Shown here piece by piece: positions 1-9,528 of a stretch of DNA of 64,000 nt. The position numbers and the translations under genes were made by a program. This stretch comes from Lojkania enalia (taxonomy: Eukaryota; Ascomycota; Dothideomycetes; Pleosporales): the NCBI GenBank assembly GCA_010094045.1, contig ML986665.1, forward strand, positions 36,872 through 100,871. Reading direction: 5' to 3'. The first letter of the stretch is position 1. Each line of letters opens with the position of its first letter. The notes beneath the pieces were generated by a model, which made no database searches, was not told where the DNA came from, and saw nothing but the letters and a program-made list of their open reading frames with translations.

Positions 1-252
1 ATTACCTCGTCTATTATATATAGACCTGAACCCCTAATATATATATATACAACCTAATATCTATCTCTTTTCTCTCTTTATCTAAACGTTTTAAACTATT
101 ATAGTAGTAGTATATTAGTTATCTATATAGCTTAATCTAATACTTATTTATTTAGTATTAATAATCCAATGCGCGTTACTATAATAATATTATAGTAGCT
201 AAAATATATAATAGAGTAGAGGTAAATATATATATATAAGAGCTATACTCTA
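1..252. other. AT-rich RIPped DNA, no gene
   Basis: This stretch precedes the first LTR. It consists almost entirely of TA-rich words with very few CA or TG dinucleotides, the signature of RIP. I see no open frame and no recognisable element end. Bases 248-252 (ctcta) are the left copy of the target-site duplication of the adjoining Ty3/gypsy element. Confidence 0.7.
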
Positions 253-555
253 TATTATAGACGTTTACATATAGTTAGTTAATCGTACTTTAGGTAGTTA
301 ACTCTATTACTATATACTATATATAAATATTAAAATATTATATAAAGAATAGAGATATCTATATTATATAGGTTTTTATAGGAGCTAGGTCTATACTACT
401 ATATAGGCTAACCGGATTAATAAAACCTTCCTCTATTATAGTTAAGATAAGTCGGTTATATTCTAGCTAGCAGCTAATAGTTGTTGCTAGCAGCTAGTTT
501 AGGTATTATAATAAGGGTAGTATAGGTGTAGAGGTGTCGTAGTATTACTGTAATA
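253..555 (-). repeat. 3' LTR of chromovirus 1 (RIPped)
   Basis: This LTR is 303 bp and aligns over its whole length with 5921-6223. The differences are almost all C-to-T and G-to-A. The terminal inverted repeat TGTCACGG/CCGTGACA has decayed to tattatag at 253-260 and ctgtaata near 555. Confidence 0.9.
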
Positions 556-879
556 ATACCCCCCTTTTAATTATAAGCTTCTACGAGTTAGGTCTTTATA
601 TTATATTTAGGTTATTTATAATTAAGTAGTAGTTATTATACTAGAGATTAGATTAGTTTAGTTCTTATAGTAGTACTATACTAAAGATTAGGTTAGATCG
701 CAGGTATATTAGCGCGACCGGTTGTTATTATATAATAATACTATACTAGGGATTAGGTTAGTTTAGTTTATATAGTAGTACTATACTAGAAATTAATAGT
801 AGTATTATTATAGGCGTTTAGGAATATACTTAAATTAGACTCTAATATCTAATTAAAAATCCAGACGTAATATTATATT

Positions 880-3800
880 TAGGTCTTATTTATTCAGGTT
901 TCTAGCGTAGTAATCTTCTATAGCAGTTGTCTTAGTAAAGTTACTAGCCGGGTACTATTCTAGGTTATAATAGCTAGTCTACTTAACTAGATATTTATAC
1001 TGGCGTCTCTATTAGTTATAGTAGAGGTCTTCTATTCGCTTAATAAGGTATTCTAGTTTTCTATTAATCTTAATAGGTTTAGAGTTATATACTTATTAAC
1101 TAGACAAGTAGTTAGATAATTTAGGTACTAGCTGTAATAGTAATATATAGAATATAGGATATATTTTAGCTGATTTAGGTAGCTTTAGTTTATAAGTATG
1201 CGAGGATACCTTTACAATAACTTTATAGAGGCCTATATTCTTCTAGTTAAATTTTTTTAACAGTCTTTATATACGTATATTTCTAGTATCTAGCTAGACT
1301 AGATTACTAACCTAGTAGTTAAGAGCTAATATACGCTTACTGTTAATATACTTTTATTAGAGTGCTTGTACCTAGGTAAATTCTTCTCTAATATACTTTA
1401 TAATATCCTTTATCTTATTAACTAGTCTATTAGCTTTCTAAGCTATTAGGGACTATTTTAGTAGTTAATAGATCCTTATAGGCGGCTTAAAGCCTATTTA
1501 AGGGTGCTAGCTAAAGTAGGCTAGAAATAGGGAAACTTTTATTAATTTAGATACTGTATTATTTACTTTAAACTATACTATTAGTAGCTATTTAACCTAG
1601 TTATCTTATTCGTAGCTAGTATAAGCTTAGAGAACTTGTTCTATTACTATATTAGCGTTCTCTATTTAGCTATTAGTTTCTAGATAGAAGCTAGTTAATA
1701 TATACGTGTTAATTTATAGCTGTCTATAGAGCTTTTAGTAGAAGGTAGAGATAAACTATATCTTATAGTTAGATATAATAGTATATAGTAGTCTATAGTA
1801 AACCTATATATAGTAATAGAATAGTCGGACGATATTAGAAGTTTCGATTCTTACGCATAGTATTAGATGTTTATACTTACTAAGCCTATTAACTACTACT
1901 ATAATATTTATACAACCTTCTAATTCTAATAGATTAGTTATAAAGTTTATAGAGATATCTTAAAACCTTTATTTAGGTATAGGTAATAGTTTTAGTAATC
2001 TATAGTACTTCTCTCTAGAAGTCTTACTTTTTTAGTATATATAATAACAGCCTATATATTATTATACCGAATTAAATATCTTTAACTAATAGTACTCGTA
2101 CTAGAGTAGTTCTAAAGTCTTTTCTTAACTAGGGTATCTGCTAGACAGCAAGTTGTAGACGACTTATAGTAGTTTAAGTTTTAGCTTGTTGTAGTCTAAT
2201 ACTATAAGTCGATTTTAGTAGTATAGTCAGTTGTTATACTCTTTATAGTTAGCTAGAATTAGGAGCTTAGATCGACGAGCTCCTTCTCTTAGTAGCTTTA
2301 GGGTGTCTTAGATTAGGTTATTATTTAGGTATTCTTCGTCGATAATCTCTATAATCGGTCGGCCTACTTCTATCTATTAGAATAGTTTAGGACGAAGTAA
2401 TATCTGTTAACAACCTTTATAGGCCTCTTTTTATATAGGCTCGTTCTATAACCTTTAAGTTAAGGTATTAAGCTTCTCTCTAAGTTTTCCGGGTTAGTAT
2501 ATAATACTAAAGTTGAACCTTAATAGATATTCTAACTAATAGGCCTATTAGTAGCTTAGCTACTTCGTTGTTATAAAGTACTGCAGGTTCTTATAATTGC
2601 TTAATACTTTTATAGGAAATGCTACGCCTTTTAATTTAGGCCTCTATTATTTAAAATATTGGATAATCGCGAGCAGTTCCTTATTATATATCTTATAGTT
2701 GCCTTTAGTAGGGTTTATACGCTTAGAGAAGTAGGTAATAGGTCTTAGTTCACTGTCAGCACCTCTCTAGGATAGCACGCCGGCTGTTATAAAGTCGGAC
2801 GCGTCGGCTTCTACTACTATTAACAGCTTAGGGTTAAAGTGTTGGAGAATTAGTATAGAGATAAAGGCATCCTTTAGGTAGTTAAAGGAATATTAACAGC
2901 TATCGTTCCAGTCGAATCGAGTGTTCTTCTTAGTCAGAGCTACTAAGGGGGAGACTTTCCGTAAGAAGTTGCTAATAAATTGTTGGTAGAAGTTTGCGAA
3001 GCCTATAAAAGCTTAAATATCTTTTATATTCTTAAGGTATTCCTAGTTAACAATTGTCTCTACCTTCTTTAGGTCTATACGGATCCCTTCTATAGTAATC
3101 ATATACCCTAGGTAGGTTACTTCTAACTAGTAGAACTCGTACTTATCTATATTAAGCTGTAGACCATTCACTCTTAAGGCTTTAAGGACTAGCTAGACAT
3201 GCTGCTTATGATCCTTCAGATTCTCACTAAATATTAGGATATCGTTAATGTAGGCAGTATAGAACATATTAAGGTATAGTCTTAGTATATCGTTTACGAA
3301 GTGCTGGAACGTGCTTAGAGCGTTAGCTAGGCTAAAGGGTATTACTAGGTATTCAAACAGCCCGTAGCGTGTATAAAAGGTAGTCTTCTATTCGTCTCCC
3401 TTAGCAATCCTTAGCTTATTAAATGCGGCAATGATGTCGAGTTTTGTATAGTACTTAGCCTTACTAAGTCGGGTTAATGTTTCTTGGATCAGTAGAATCG
3501 GGTATCGGTTCTTAATAGTAATAGTATTTAGGGCTCTGTAGTCTACGCAGAATCAGAGGCCACCTCTAGGTTTCTTTACAAAGATCACAGGTGCAGCTAC
3601 TAGTGACGAGCTTGCTCTAATAAATCCCTTAGACAAGTTCTCGTCAAGGTACTTCCTTAGTACCTTTAACTCGTTCTGGGACATCCCGTAGAGTGGACCG
3701 AAGCTGGCTTACTTGCTATTCTCTAGTTCAATCTTATGATCGTACGGTCGTCGTTTAGGCAGCTTGTCCGCATCCTTACGTAAGAAGACGGATAACAGGT

Positions 3801-4640
3801 TGTGGTATTCTTTAGGCACTTTGGTGATGGGGTTAGTATACACCTTTAGGGCTAGAGCCTTGTTAATGTCAGCTATTAATACAGCGAAGATTTTATAGTT
3901 AGGTCGCCGGGAGAGTTAGACCAGCGGTACAGCGCCTACACAGTATATATCTAGCTGTGGCGCGGACTTCAGGTATTCAGGCTCAGATAGGTCCTCTTAG
4001 CTATAATCTTCGTCCGAGGTTAGGTCGGTTTTGGTTTTAGGTTCTTTTAACTGGCGCAGCATCTTAGGCCGCCAGTAATTATATCGGGTATAGCTTAACA
4101 GGCGGAGCTTTAAGCGGCGCTGCCTGGGCTTCAGGCTATGTAGGGGTCGTGAATCAGTTGCTTCGGGATCTCCTTTCGTGTCAGGTTCAGGTAGTTTATA
4201 GTCTTCAATAACCATTTGGGCAGCCTGTTAGCAGACGGCAGCACTAGCAGATCGTAAGCATCGAGTCAGGCATCGGTTGGCGGTAAAGACCAGCTGTTCG
4301 TTCTCGTAGTCTAGGTTCACACGATGCTTATGCATCTATAGCTGTCCTAGAATCAACTGGTGTTTTCCTAGTGTGGTCACGTAGAGACGTGCTGTCTCTG
4401 AATGGTTTAGGTGTCGGAGGGTCAGGGTAACTGAGTAGGAGATAGTCCCCCTATAGAGGACTTCTCTATTAAAGCCGGTCGGGTACAGGTTATACGGGAG
4501 TCGTATCTTTCGGAGTTTCAGGGTGCGCACGAGGTCTCTGTGGATATAGCTATAACCAGTAGCCCCAGTGTTAATAAGAACATTAATGTCTTACTAGACT
4601 AGGTCTTGACGGATCGAGAAAGGAGCTAGGATCTGGTAGT
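880..4640 (-). pseudogene. pol: pol remnant of chromovirus 1 (PR-RT-RH-IN-chromodomain)
   Basis: The frame reads from about 4640 down to 880 with many TAG/TAA stops of RIP type. The protease core is visible at 4555-4600 as LINTGATGYSYI, where the catalytic Asp of DTGA has become Asn. A further protease frame at 4336-4530 is open. The reverse transcriptase shows KKPRGGL and FCVDYRALN near 3530-3590, and the active site reads AYINDIL near 3235-3260 (YxDD changed to YxND). RNase H is recognisable by [12 protein letters not shown] near 2690-2760. The integrase region spans about 1100-2300 but is badly decayed. A chromodomain core LVKWT lies near 965-1000, preceded by a YLIKRIEDLYY stretch; chromodomains tether chromovirus integrases to modified histones. 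pol lies in a different frame from gag, so expression would have needed a frameshift. Confidence 0.85.
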
Positions 4641-4715
4641 CCCATGACTGTTTCTGTAGGGGCTGGTTCTATAGGTGTACAGAGATTCGGTGTAGGCGCA
4701 GTCCCAGGAGGCGAT

Positions 4716-5936
4716 TTACTTCCGGGACGGACCTTTTGGTGACATTCTAGTCGGCGAGACTGGCTGCGTTCGGGAGCGAGAGTGACGGCCTCGTCTATAG
4801 GATGATGAGCGTGTCGAGGATTGGTTAGAGGATCGGTCGGAGGATCGAGAGTGGGATCTACTGGGTATAGTAGGGCTCTGAGACCCTTGACGGATTGATG
4901 GTAGAGGGGCGCTGCATTCTGGCGAAATATGTCCCTTACTGCCACACTTATAACAGCGTCCTTCACGGCGGCGCCTTTCTCGTTTGTTGGAGCCTACAGG
5001 CGCGTAGCCAGAAGCATCGAGTTCTATAGCGTTCGGGTCCTTCTGGTAAGCAGTATGATGCTTCGGTTGTTTGCGGTGGTTGCCGGGCAGGTAATACAGG
5101 TCAGTATCGTACAGGGAAATCAGGTTGGCGTAGTTGTTCAGGGTGCCAGGTATCGTAACACCTATCATGGCACGGTGGAGCTCATTAGAGAGAGAACGTC
5201 GGAGATATGCGATTTGTCCGGTCTCGTTCAGTTCAGTGTCTGCAATCAGGCGTCGGAATTTAGCAAAGTGAGCAGGGAACCTGCTTCGGCCTTGCTTTAA
5301 GGTCTCTAGCTTACTCTATGCTGTAGTCTCCTTGTTCCGGTCGCCATAGGTGGATTCTAAGAAGGCGACCAAGCTGTCTACAGAGTTGATACCCTTGTCC
5401 ATTAATGGGTCAACCAACGTTACTGGGTCTCGTTCTAGGCGGGAATGGGCATATAGAAGGCGGGTACGTTCGGTTGGGTATCGGTCAGCGTTTCCTTCTA
5501 GTTTATAGCAGAGCTTCCTAACAAAGTGTGAAAGCTCTGAGCGTTTGCCAGAGAACATTAGAGGGTCAGGTAAGCGGTCGGAACGGAAATGCGGGTCGTA
5601 CGTAGTCTTAGGCGGATTAGGGGTCAACGCAGGCATCTATTCAGAAGCTAGGGTTGCAGGCTGAGTCGGGCTAAGGGCGGGTGATAGTTCTGTTGCTGTT
5701 GATATGCCAGTAGCTGGTAGAGGGGTAGCCGTTTGGCGGCTACTGAATTCCCTTCGTATCGCTTCAAGGTCTGACTTATAGCGGTTCTCCTGGGTTACTA
5801 AGGCCTCTGCTAGCATCTCGTTCTTCTGCTGTAAAAAGTCCAGCTTGCCCTGGATCTCTTTAAGCATGCTAACGAGCGCGTTCTCATCCATAGCGTGTAA
5901 TAGTAGATGACGCAACGTAATGTCACGGACGCTCAC
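4716..5936 (-). pseudogene. gag: gag of chromovirus 1, two in-frame TAG stops
   Basis: One continuous frame runs from 5936 to 4716, about 406 codons, broken only by TAG at 5637-5639 and TAG near 5316-5318; both can come from CAG or TGG by one transition. The more likely start is the internal ATG at 5891 (MDENALVSML), because the ATG at 5936 lies inside the LTR. The N-terminal part has a coiled-coil (GKLDFLQQKNEMLAEAL). The middle is a capsid-like helical domain (PLMFSGKRSELSHFVRKLCY, then RRLIADTELNETGQIAYLRR). The C-terminal part has one CCHC knuckle, CYKCGSKGHISPEC, followed by an Arg/Ser-rich tail. The structural protein would have packaged element RNA. Codon use is normal and RIP-type changes are few, in strong contrast to pol. 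Confidence 0.88.
5910..5918 (-). promoter_or_regulatory. Self-complementary primer-binding site
   Basis: The minus-strand sequence ACGTTGCGT lies two bases inside the LTR end. It is the reverse complement of ACGCAACGT on the same strand inside the LTR (6011-6003). Tf1-type elements prime reverse transcription by folding the transcript 5' end onto such a site. The functional assignment is inference from position and complementarity. Confidence 0.6.
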
Positions 5937-6223
5937 GCGCAGTTGGTTAATCGCACTTTAAGCAGTCAACTCTATTGCTACGTACTACATGTGAATATCA
6001 AGACGTTGCGTGAAGAACAGAGATATCTACATTATACAGGTTTTTATAGGGGCTAGGTCTGTGCTGCTGCACGGGCTAGCCGGGTCGGCGAAACCTTCCT
6101 CCATCGTGGTTAAGACAAGTCGGTTATATTCCAGCTAGCAGCTGACAGCTGTCGCTGGCAGCTGGTTCGGGTATTGTAGTAAGGGTGGTGTAGGTGCAGA
6201 GGTGTCGCGGTATTACCGTGACA
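5921..6223 (-). repeat. 5' LTR of chromovirus 1 (intact sequence)
   Basis: This is the upstream LTR in transcription order. It has perfect 8-bp terminal inverted repeats and no obvious RIP. The inferred transcript start is near 6011, where the plus-strand sequence acgttgcgt pairs with the primer-binding site at 5910-5918. Part of this LTR (6129-6223) is repeated at 6370-6464 only because of the assembly gap. Confidence 0.9.
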
Positions 6224-6600
6224 CTCTACTAGCTTGTAAAATACAATAATTAAAACGTCTATTACTTCTTATAATAATACGTATATAAGCTTAAACGAGA
6301 TTCTATAAATTCTACTTATCCGATAGAAAATAAATTAAAGTTAGGGAAACTAGACTACTNNNNNNNNNNTTCCAGCTAGCAGCTGACAGCTGTCGCTGGC
6401 AGCTGGTTCGGGTATTGTAGTAAGGGTGGTGTAGGTGCAGAGGTGTCGCGGTATTACCGTGACACTCTACTAGCTTGTAAAATACAATAATTAAAACGTC
6501 TATTACTTCTTATAATAATACGTATATAAGCTTAAACGAGATTCTATAAATTCTACTTATCCGATAGAAAATAAATTAAAGTTAGGGAAACTAGACTACT
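6129..6600. other. Assembly gap with duplicated contig ends
   Basis: Ten N bases at 6360-6369 separate two exact copies of a 231-bp sequence, 6129-6359 and 6370-6600. The duplicated part is the LTR end plus 136 bp of AT-rich flank. An exact repeat abutting both sides of a gap is what an unmerged contig overlap looks like. The true sequence is probably one copy with no gap. Confidence 0.9.
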
Positions 6601-6608
6601 ATATCCCT

Positions 6609-7659
6609 CTAGGATAGGAGTATAGCTACCGGTCCAGCCAAAGTCGCAGGAGCAAGATTATTTGCATCATCTAGCTGCTGAACGGTTACCGCTGCAAAAA
6701 CGACCCCATTTAGACCACGCAGTACATTTGCAGTTCCCTTCCCCTTTGCTGTTATATTTAGAGGCGTATACACTGGCTTATTAAGCTGACTAACCCACCC
6801 AATGAATAATTGCTTACTACCTTCGGTGACGAACGGCGTTTGCATAGGATCCCATGTGAACTCTCTCTGATCGTTGCTTTCTATGCTGTTTGTATACAGC
6901 GTTCTAGGAAGTTGAGAGACGGCTAATCTTGGGAGAATCGGTATGGGAACCTCGACCGAACATGACCCGGGCTGAATAAATGAAAATGCAAGGTTATATG
7001 CCCATATATTACTAATGCCGGTATCGAATGGCGCTGGATTTGGTACCGCACCCCGGATGTGTCGGAAGAATGCATCATGCCGCGATTCAACTGTCAGTAT
7101 GGATGATATTGATTTTACGAGCAGAGGATCCGTAATTGTAAGGCGCTCGTTAAGTCCAATCGTAGCGCCAATACCAACTGAAGTAATAGTATGGGCGAGC
7201 TCGAGGAATTCCTCGGTTGTGTTCACTGGGAAGGAGTAGTTGCAAGGAGGAATTAATGTTTTGTTATAGGATTTGAGAACGCTTGCAATGCTGGAAAGAT
7301 GCACCTCTTCTTGCTATAAATGCTTTCAGAGACAGTGCGATACTCTAAAAGGTAGGTGTACTTACAGCAGCGATCTTGCTAATGACTTTGACAGTATCGT
7401 TACGAAGCCCACTTGTGCCCTACTCCGTAAGGTTTCTTAAGCCTGCGTTGAAGAAAGAGGCTTCCATATTCTCAAGAAAGTACGCCAGTTGAAGCTCCTT
7501 GATAGCACCGGCTGATATTGCTGTTAGTACCACACTGTTCAGCGGCCCACCACCAGCTTTGTTAATAGTTTCGGAATAAAGAGGAGCTGCGGCAGCGATC
7601 GCTCCCACAGTGAAAGAGGATGCGTAGAGAAGGGCACTAATATCCGTTAAGAAGTACAT
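6609..7659 (-). pseudogene. Ferritin-like (Rds1-type) secreted protein, one nonsense codon
   Basis: The model is complement(join(6609..7313,7366..7659)). The 52-bp intron (7314-7365) has a GTAAGT donor and TAG acceptor and restores the frame IAA/QEEVHLSS. The product would be about 331 aa. Residues 1-25 look like a signal peptide (LLYASSFTVGAIAAAAPLYS). The ferritin-like helical motifs IKELQLAYFLENMEASFFNAG, QEEVHLSSIASVLKS and SILTVESRHDAFFRHIRGAV follow, as in fungal stress-response protein Rds1 and its relatives, whose biochemical role is unclear. A TAG at 7420-7422 interrupts exon 1 in the context NLTE*GTSGL. Relatives, as I recall them, have Trp here, so one G-to-A change (TGG to TAG) would explain it. 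The gene sits beside the RIPped element, so RIP leakage is plausible. Everything else appears intact, so the loss is recent or a base error. Confidence 0.78.
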
Positions 7660-7798
7660 GGCTATAGTAAGTTAGAGGTATACAAGTTAAGCTTTAAGTA
7701 CGCCTGCACCTATATATTTAAGAAAATTGGAAGATGCTTCTGTTCCTAGTATAGCACTTTGGCCTTTGGCGACTATTTTGAACCCACCTTATTTATAG
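7660..7798. other. Upstream region of the ferritin-like gene
   Basis: This short intergenic stretch lies upstream of the minus-strand ferritin-like gene. I see no ORF and no clear regulatory motif in it. Confidence 0.4.
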
Positions 7799-7950
7799 TA
7801 AATGGGGTCACATTTGGCACCTAATAGTTCCAAACCCCTGGCCAATCATAGCTTCTATGTCTGCAGCGGTAGACTAGTAATTTTAGAAGGTTGCCCTGCT
7901 AAGTTTTGGGCAATATCGAGGCCCAGTTTTGTACCCCTTGACCCCATTTA
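7799..7950. mobile_element. Possible 152-bp MITE with 12-bp terminal inverted repeats
   Basis: TAAATGGGGTCA at 7799-7810 is the exact reverse complement of TGACCCCATTTA at 7939-7950. If the outermost TA is the target duplication, the ends are AATGGGGTCA, consistent with a small non-autonomous Tc1/mariner or pogo-type derivative. The similarity continues weakly inward, with a GGTAC-like block in both ends. No transposase is present. No second copy is seen in this window, so the call rests on the repeat ends alone. Confidence 0.4.
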
Positions 7951-8040
7951 TATAAGAGATGCCAATCGTGGCTATTCCTGGTTGGCAAAGACTTCTTAAG
8001 ACCCCTACGTCGAACTCTGCAAGACTTTACTTAATCCCCA

Positions 8041-8352
8041 TGTCAGCCAAATTTCTGAACGACGCCGAATTGGATGAGCATTGGAACTGGTATAAGGATT
8101 GGTGCGGTAATGATGATGAAATCCCCGAGTTGGACGAGGAAGACTACGAAATAATATGCAACATTATCGAAGAGCTCTTCCAGCATATCCGCCATCAAAA
8201 AAAGGTGATCTCTCATATTGAGGGTGAGGTAATAGACTCTCTGGGTGCACTCAAACAGGATGTTGCCGAATTTAAGAGTCGTAAGAGGAAGAGTAAAGAT
8301 AGCGAGCCAACGAGGGCGAAGAGAGCGAGGGGGCGTGGCTCTCGTACATAAA
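8041..8352 (+). CDS. Small hypothetical protein with acidic N-terminal and basic tail
   Basis: The frame is open from 7959. The ATG at 8041 is chosen because the residues before it look non-coding and the first 80 bases overlap the end of the possible MITE. The 103-aa product has an acidic first half rich in Asp, Glu and Trp (ELDEHWNWYKDWC), a predicted helical middle (YEIICNIIEELFQHIRHQKK) and a strongly basic tail (KSRKRKSKDSEPTRAKRARG) that resembles a bipartite nuclear localisation signal. I do not recognise the family. Codon use is normal and there is no RIP. It could be a small real gene or the remaining piece of a larger one. Confidence 0.4.
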
Positions 8353-8663
8353 GCTCGTTTGAGAGAATTAGCCTAAATAAAATTTCTTTTCCTTCTATTC
8401 GCAGTTGACGCGTCAATATATAGTATAGCTATGCCTCAGAGGGTCTGGCGGGGGTTAAAAGAACGTGTACAAAATTGATGGTAGCAATAAGTTAATTCTA
8501 AGATTCAATTCTAACATCCGTCCCTGGGTTACCGGACACCCCATGTGACCGGACAAACTATCAGTACTTTGATTTTTGCCAACTGGAAAACCCATGCGCA
8601 CAATGAATATTGCTATAATTCCATGAAATTAGTCTGTAATAACTAATGCTAAATGCCCATGAT
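8353..8663. other. Intergenic DNA of normal composition
   Basis: No open frame longer than a few dozen codons is seen. A short GC-rich segment near 8518-8562 contains the related words taccggacac and tgaccggaca close together, which might be part of a decayed transposon end. No partner was found. Confidence 0.35.
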
Positions 8664-9074
8664 TCACCCTTCCCCAAAAATTACGTTCGCATCGTCGCCT
8701 CCGAGCCTGATTTGTACAGCGCCTTCTTTCGTGCAGTAACAGACTTCGCTTCCCACAACGCCAACCTTAAGCCTTTATCGCTCTGAATTGTCGTAGAATA
8801 ACATTATCTTAGCCTGAATACCTCCCTCTACGGCTCGGAAGTCATTACTAGCCTTGAGCACGCTATCGCAGGCAAATTCATCTAGCCGATCGGTAACTTC
8901 TTGGTCGGCGCTATTATGTTTCTAGTTAGTGCCAGAAGCCTTCCATGTATTATGTACGTATAGTATCTTACAAAGCCCGTCCATAAGGTGGTACACCTTA
9001 AACCACTTAATTTCAAGCCACGGTCTCTTCGCCACACTTTTAATCTTAGGATCACGTGCTGCGCTGACATAGCA
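8664..9074 (-). pseudogene. Degenerate unidentified ORF
   Basis: Read on the minus strand, 9074 to 8664 forms 137 codons ending in TGA with only two internal stops (TAG after ASGTN and TAA after DNSER). It contains plausible protein sequence such as PWLEIKWFKVYHLMDGLCKI and ADQEVTDRLDEFACDSVLKA. The frame appears to continue upstream to about 9105. I do not recognise the family. The stops are not clustered like RIP damage, and the surrounding DNA has normal composition, so ordinary decay of an old gene or element is likely. Confidence 0.4.
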
Positions 9075-9219
9075 CTTGTCTAGCTTAGCGCCTTTTACAC
9101 CTTTCCCGCAAAGTCAACCTAGCGATGGACTTTAAGGATTCTGAGCGCACGGCCGCTTAAAAAGTGCTTTACCAAAATACGTATTAGCGCTTTCCAATGG
9201 CGGTACATGTAGCTTAGAA

Positions 9220-9287
9220 AGTGGCGATCTCATGGGTCGTAGCTACATGTACCTCTACCCCCATTATCTATACATTTCGAAACATCT
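9220..9287. repeat. Left copy of inverted repeat flanking the NLR gene
   Basis: These 68 bases are the reverse complement of 14070-14136 except for two indels: an extra AGCT, and five rather than eight bases in a C run. No substitution was found across the rest. Weaker similarity continues outward for about seven bases. The copy lies about 240 bp beyond the NLR stop codon. Confidence 0.88.
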
Positions 9288-9528
9288 CCAAGGTCAGGGC
9301 AAGAGCGGGTCGGCCGTCATCCCTGCTAGTGCGTTTAGGGTGTTCGCATGAGTGCAGCCAAAAATACGTGTGGAAAGTTCTTGCCAATAGTTCTGTTCGC
9401 TGTGTGATGAAGAAAATATTTCTCGAAGGTTCCCCGTAGCAAAGCGTCTCAATATACATTCCCGCTCGTTCCCGGCCCGCCAGTGTATACAGTTATTGAA
9501 TATATGGATAATCATCAACTACTTTCTC
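9288..9528. other. 3' flank of the NLR gene
   Basis: This 241-bp stretch lies between the inverted repeat and the NLR stop codon. It should hold the 3' UTR and transcript end. I see no distinctive polyadenylation signal that I would call. Confidence 0.35.

Larger units (their letters stand above)
253..6223 (-). mobile_element. Complete Ty3/gypsy chromovirus 1, half RIPped
   Basis: This is a 5971-bp LTR retrotransposon on the minus strand. Its two LTRs are both 303 bp. The intact one begins TGTCACGG and ends CCGTGACA on the plus strand. Five-base target duplications CTCTA lie at 248-252 and 6224-6228. In transcription order it carries gag with a CCHC knuckle, protease, reverse transcriptase, RNase H, integrase and a C-terminal chromodomain, which is the chromovirus order. 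Just inside the upstream LTR a 9-nt stretch (5910-5918) is complementary to 9 nt within the LTR (6003-6011), as expected for the self-priming Tf1/MAGGY-type mechanism. RIP is saturating from 253 to about 2.5 kb, moderate to about 3.9 kb and nearly absent from 3.9 to 6.2 kb. The element is dead: its catalytic Asp codons are mutated and gag has stops. Confidence 0.92.

Noticed and set aside
4929..5300. 123-codon plus-strand frame
   Set aside because: Antisense shadow of the chromovirus 1 gag frame, which has a CCHC knuckle and coiled-coil.
8041..9110. A Starship-type cargo element with a tyrosine-recombinase captain
   Set aside because: I looked for a captain-like recombinase ORF near the NLR gene and palindrome and saw none. 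The only boundary repeats are the 67-bp inverted pair.
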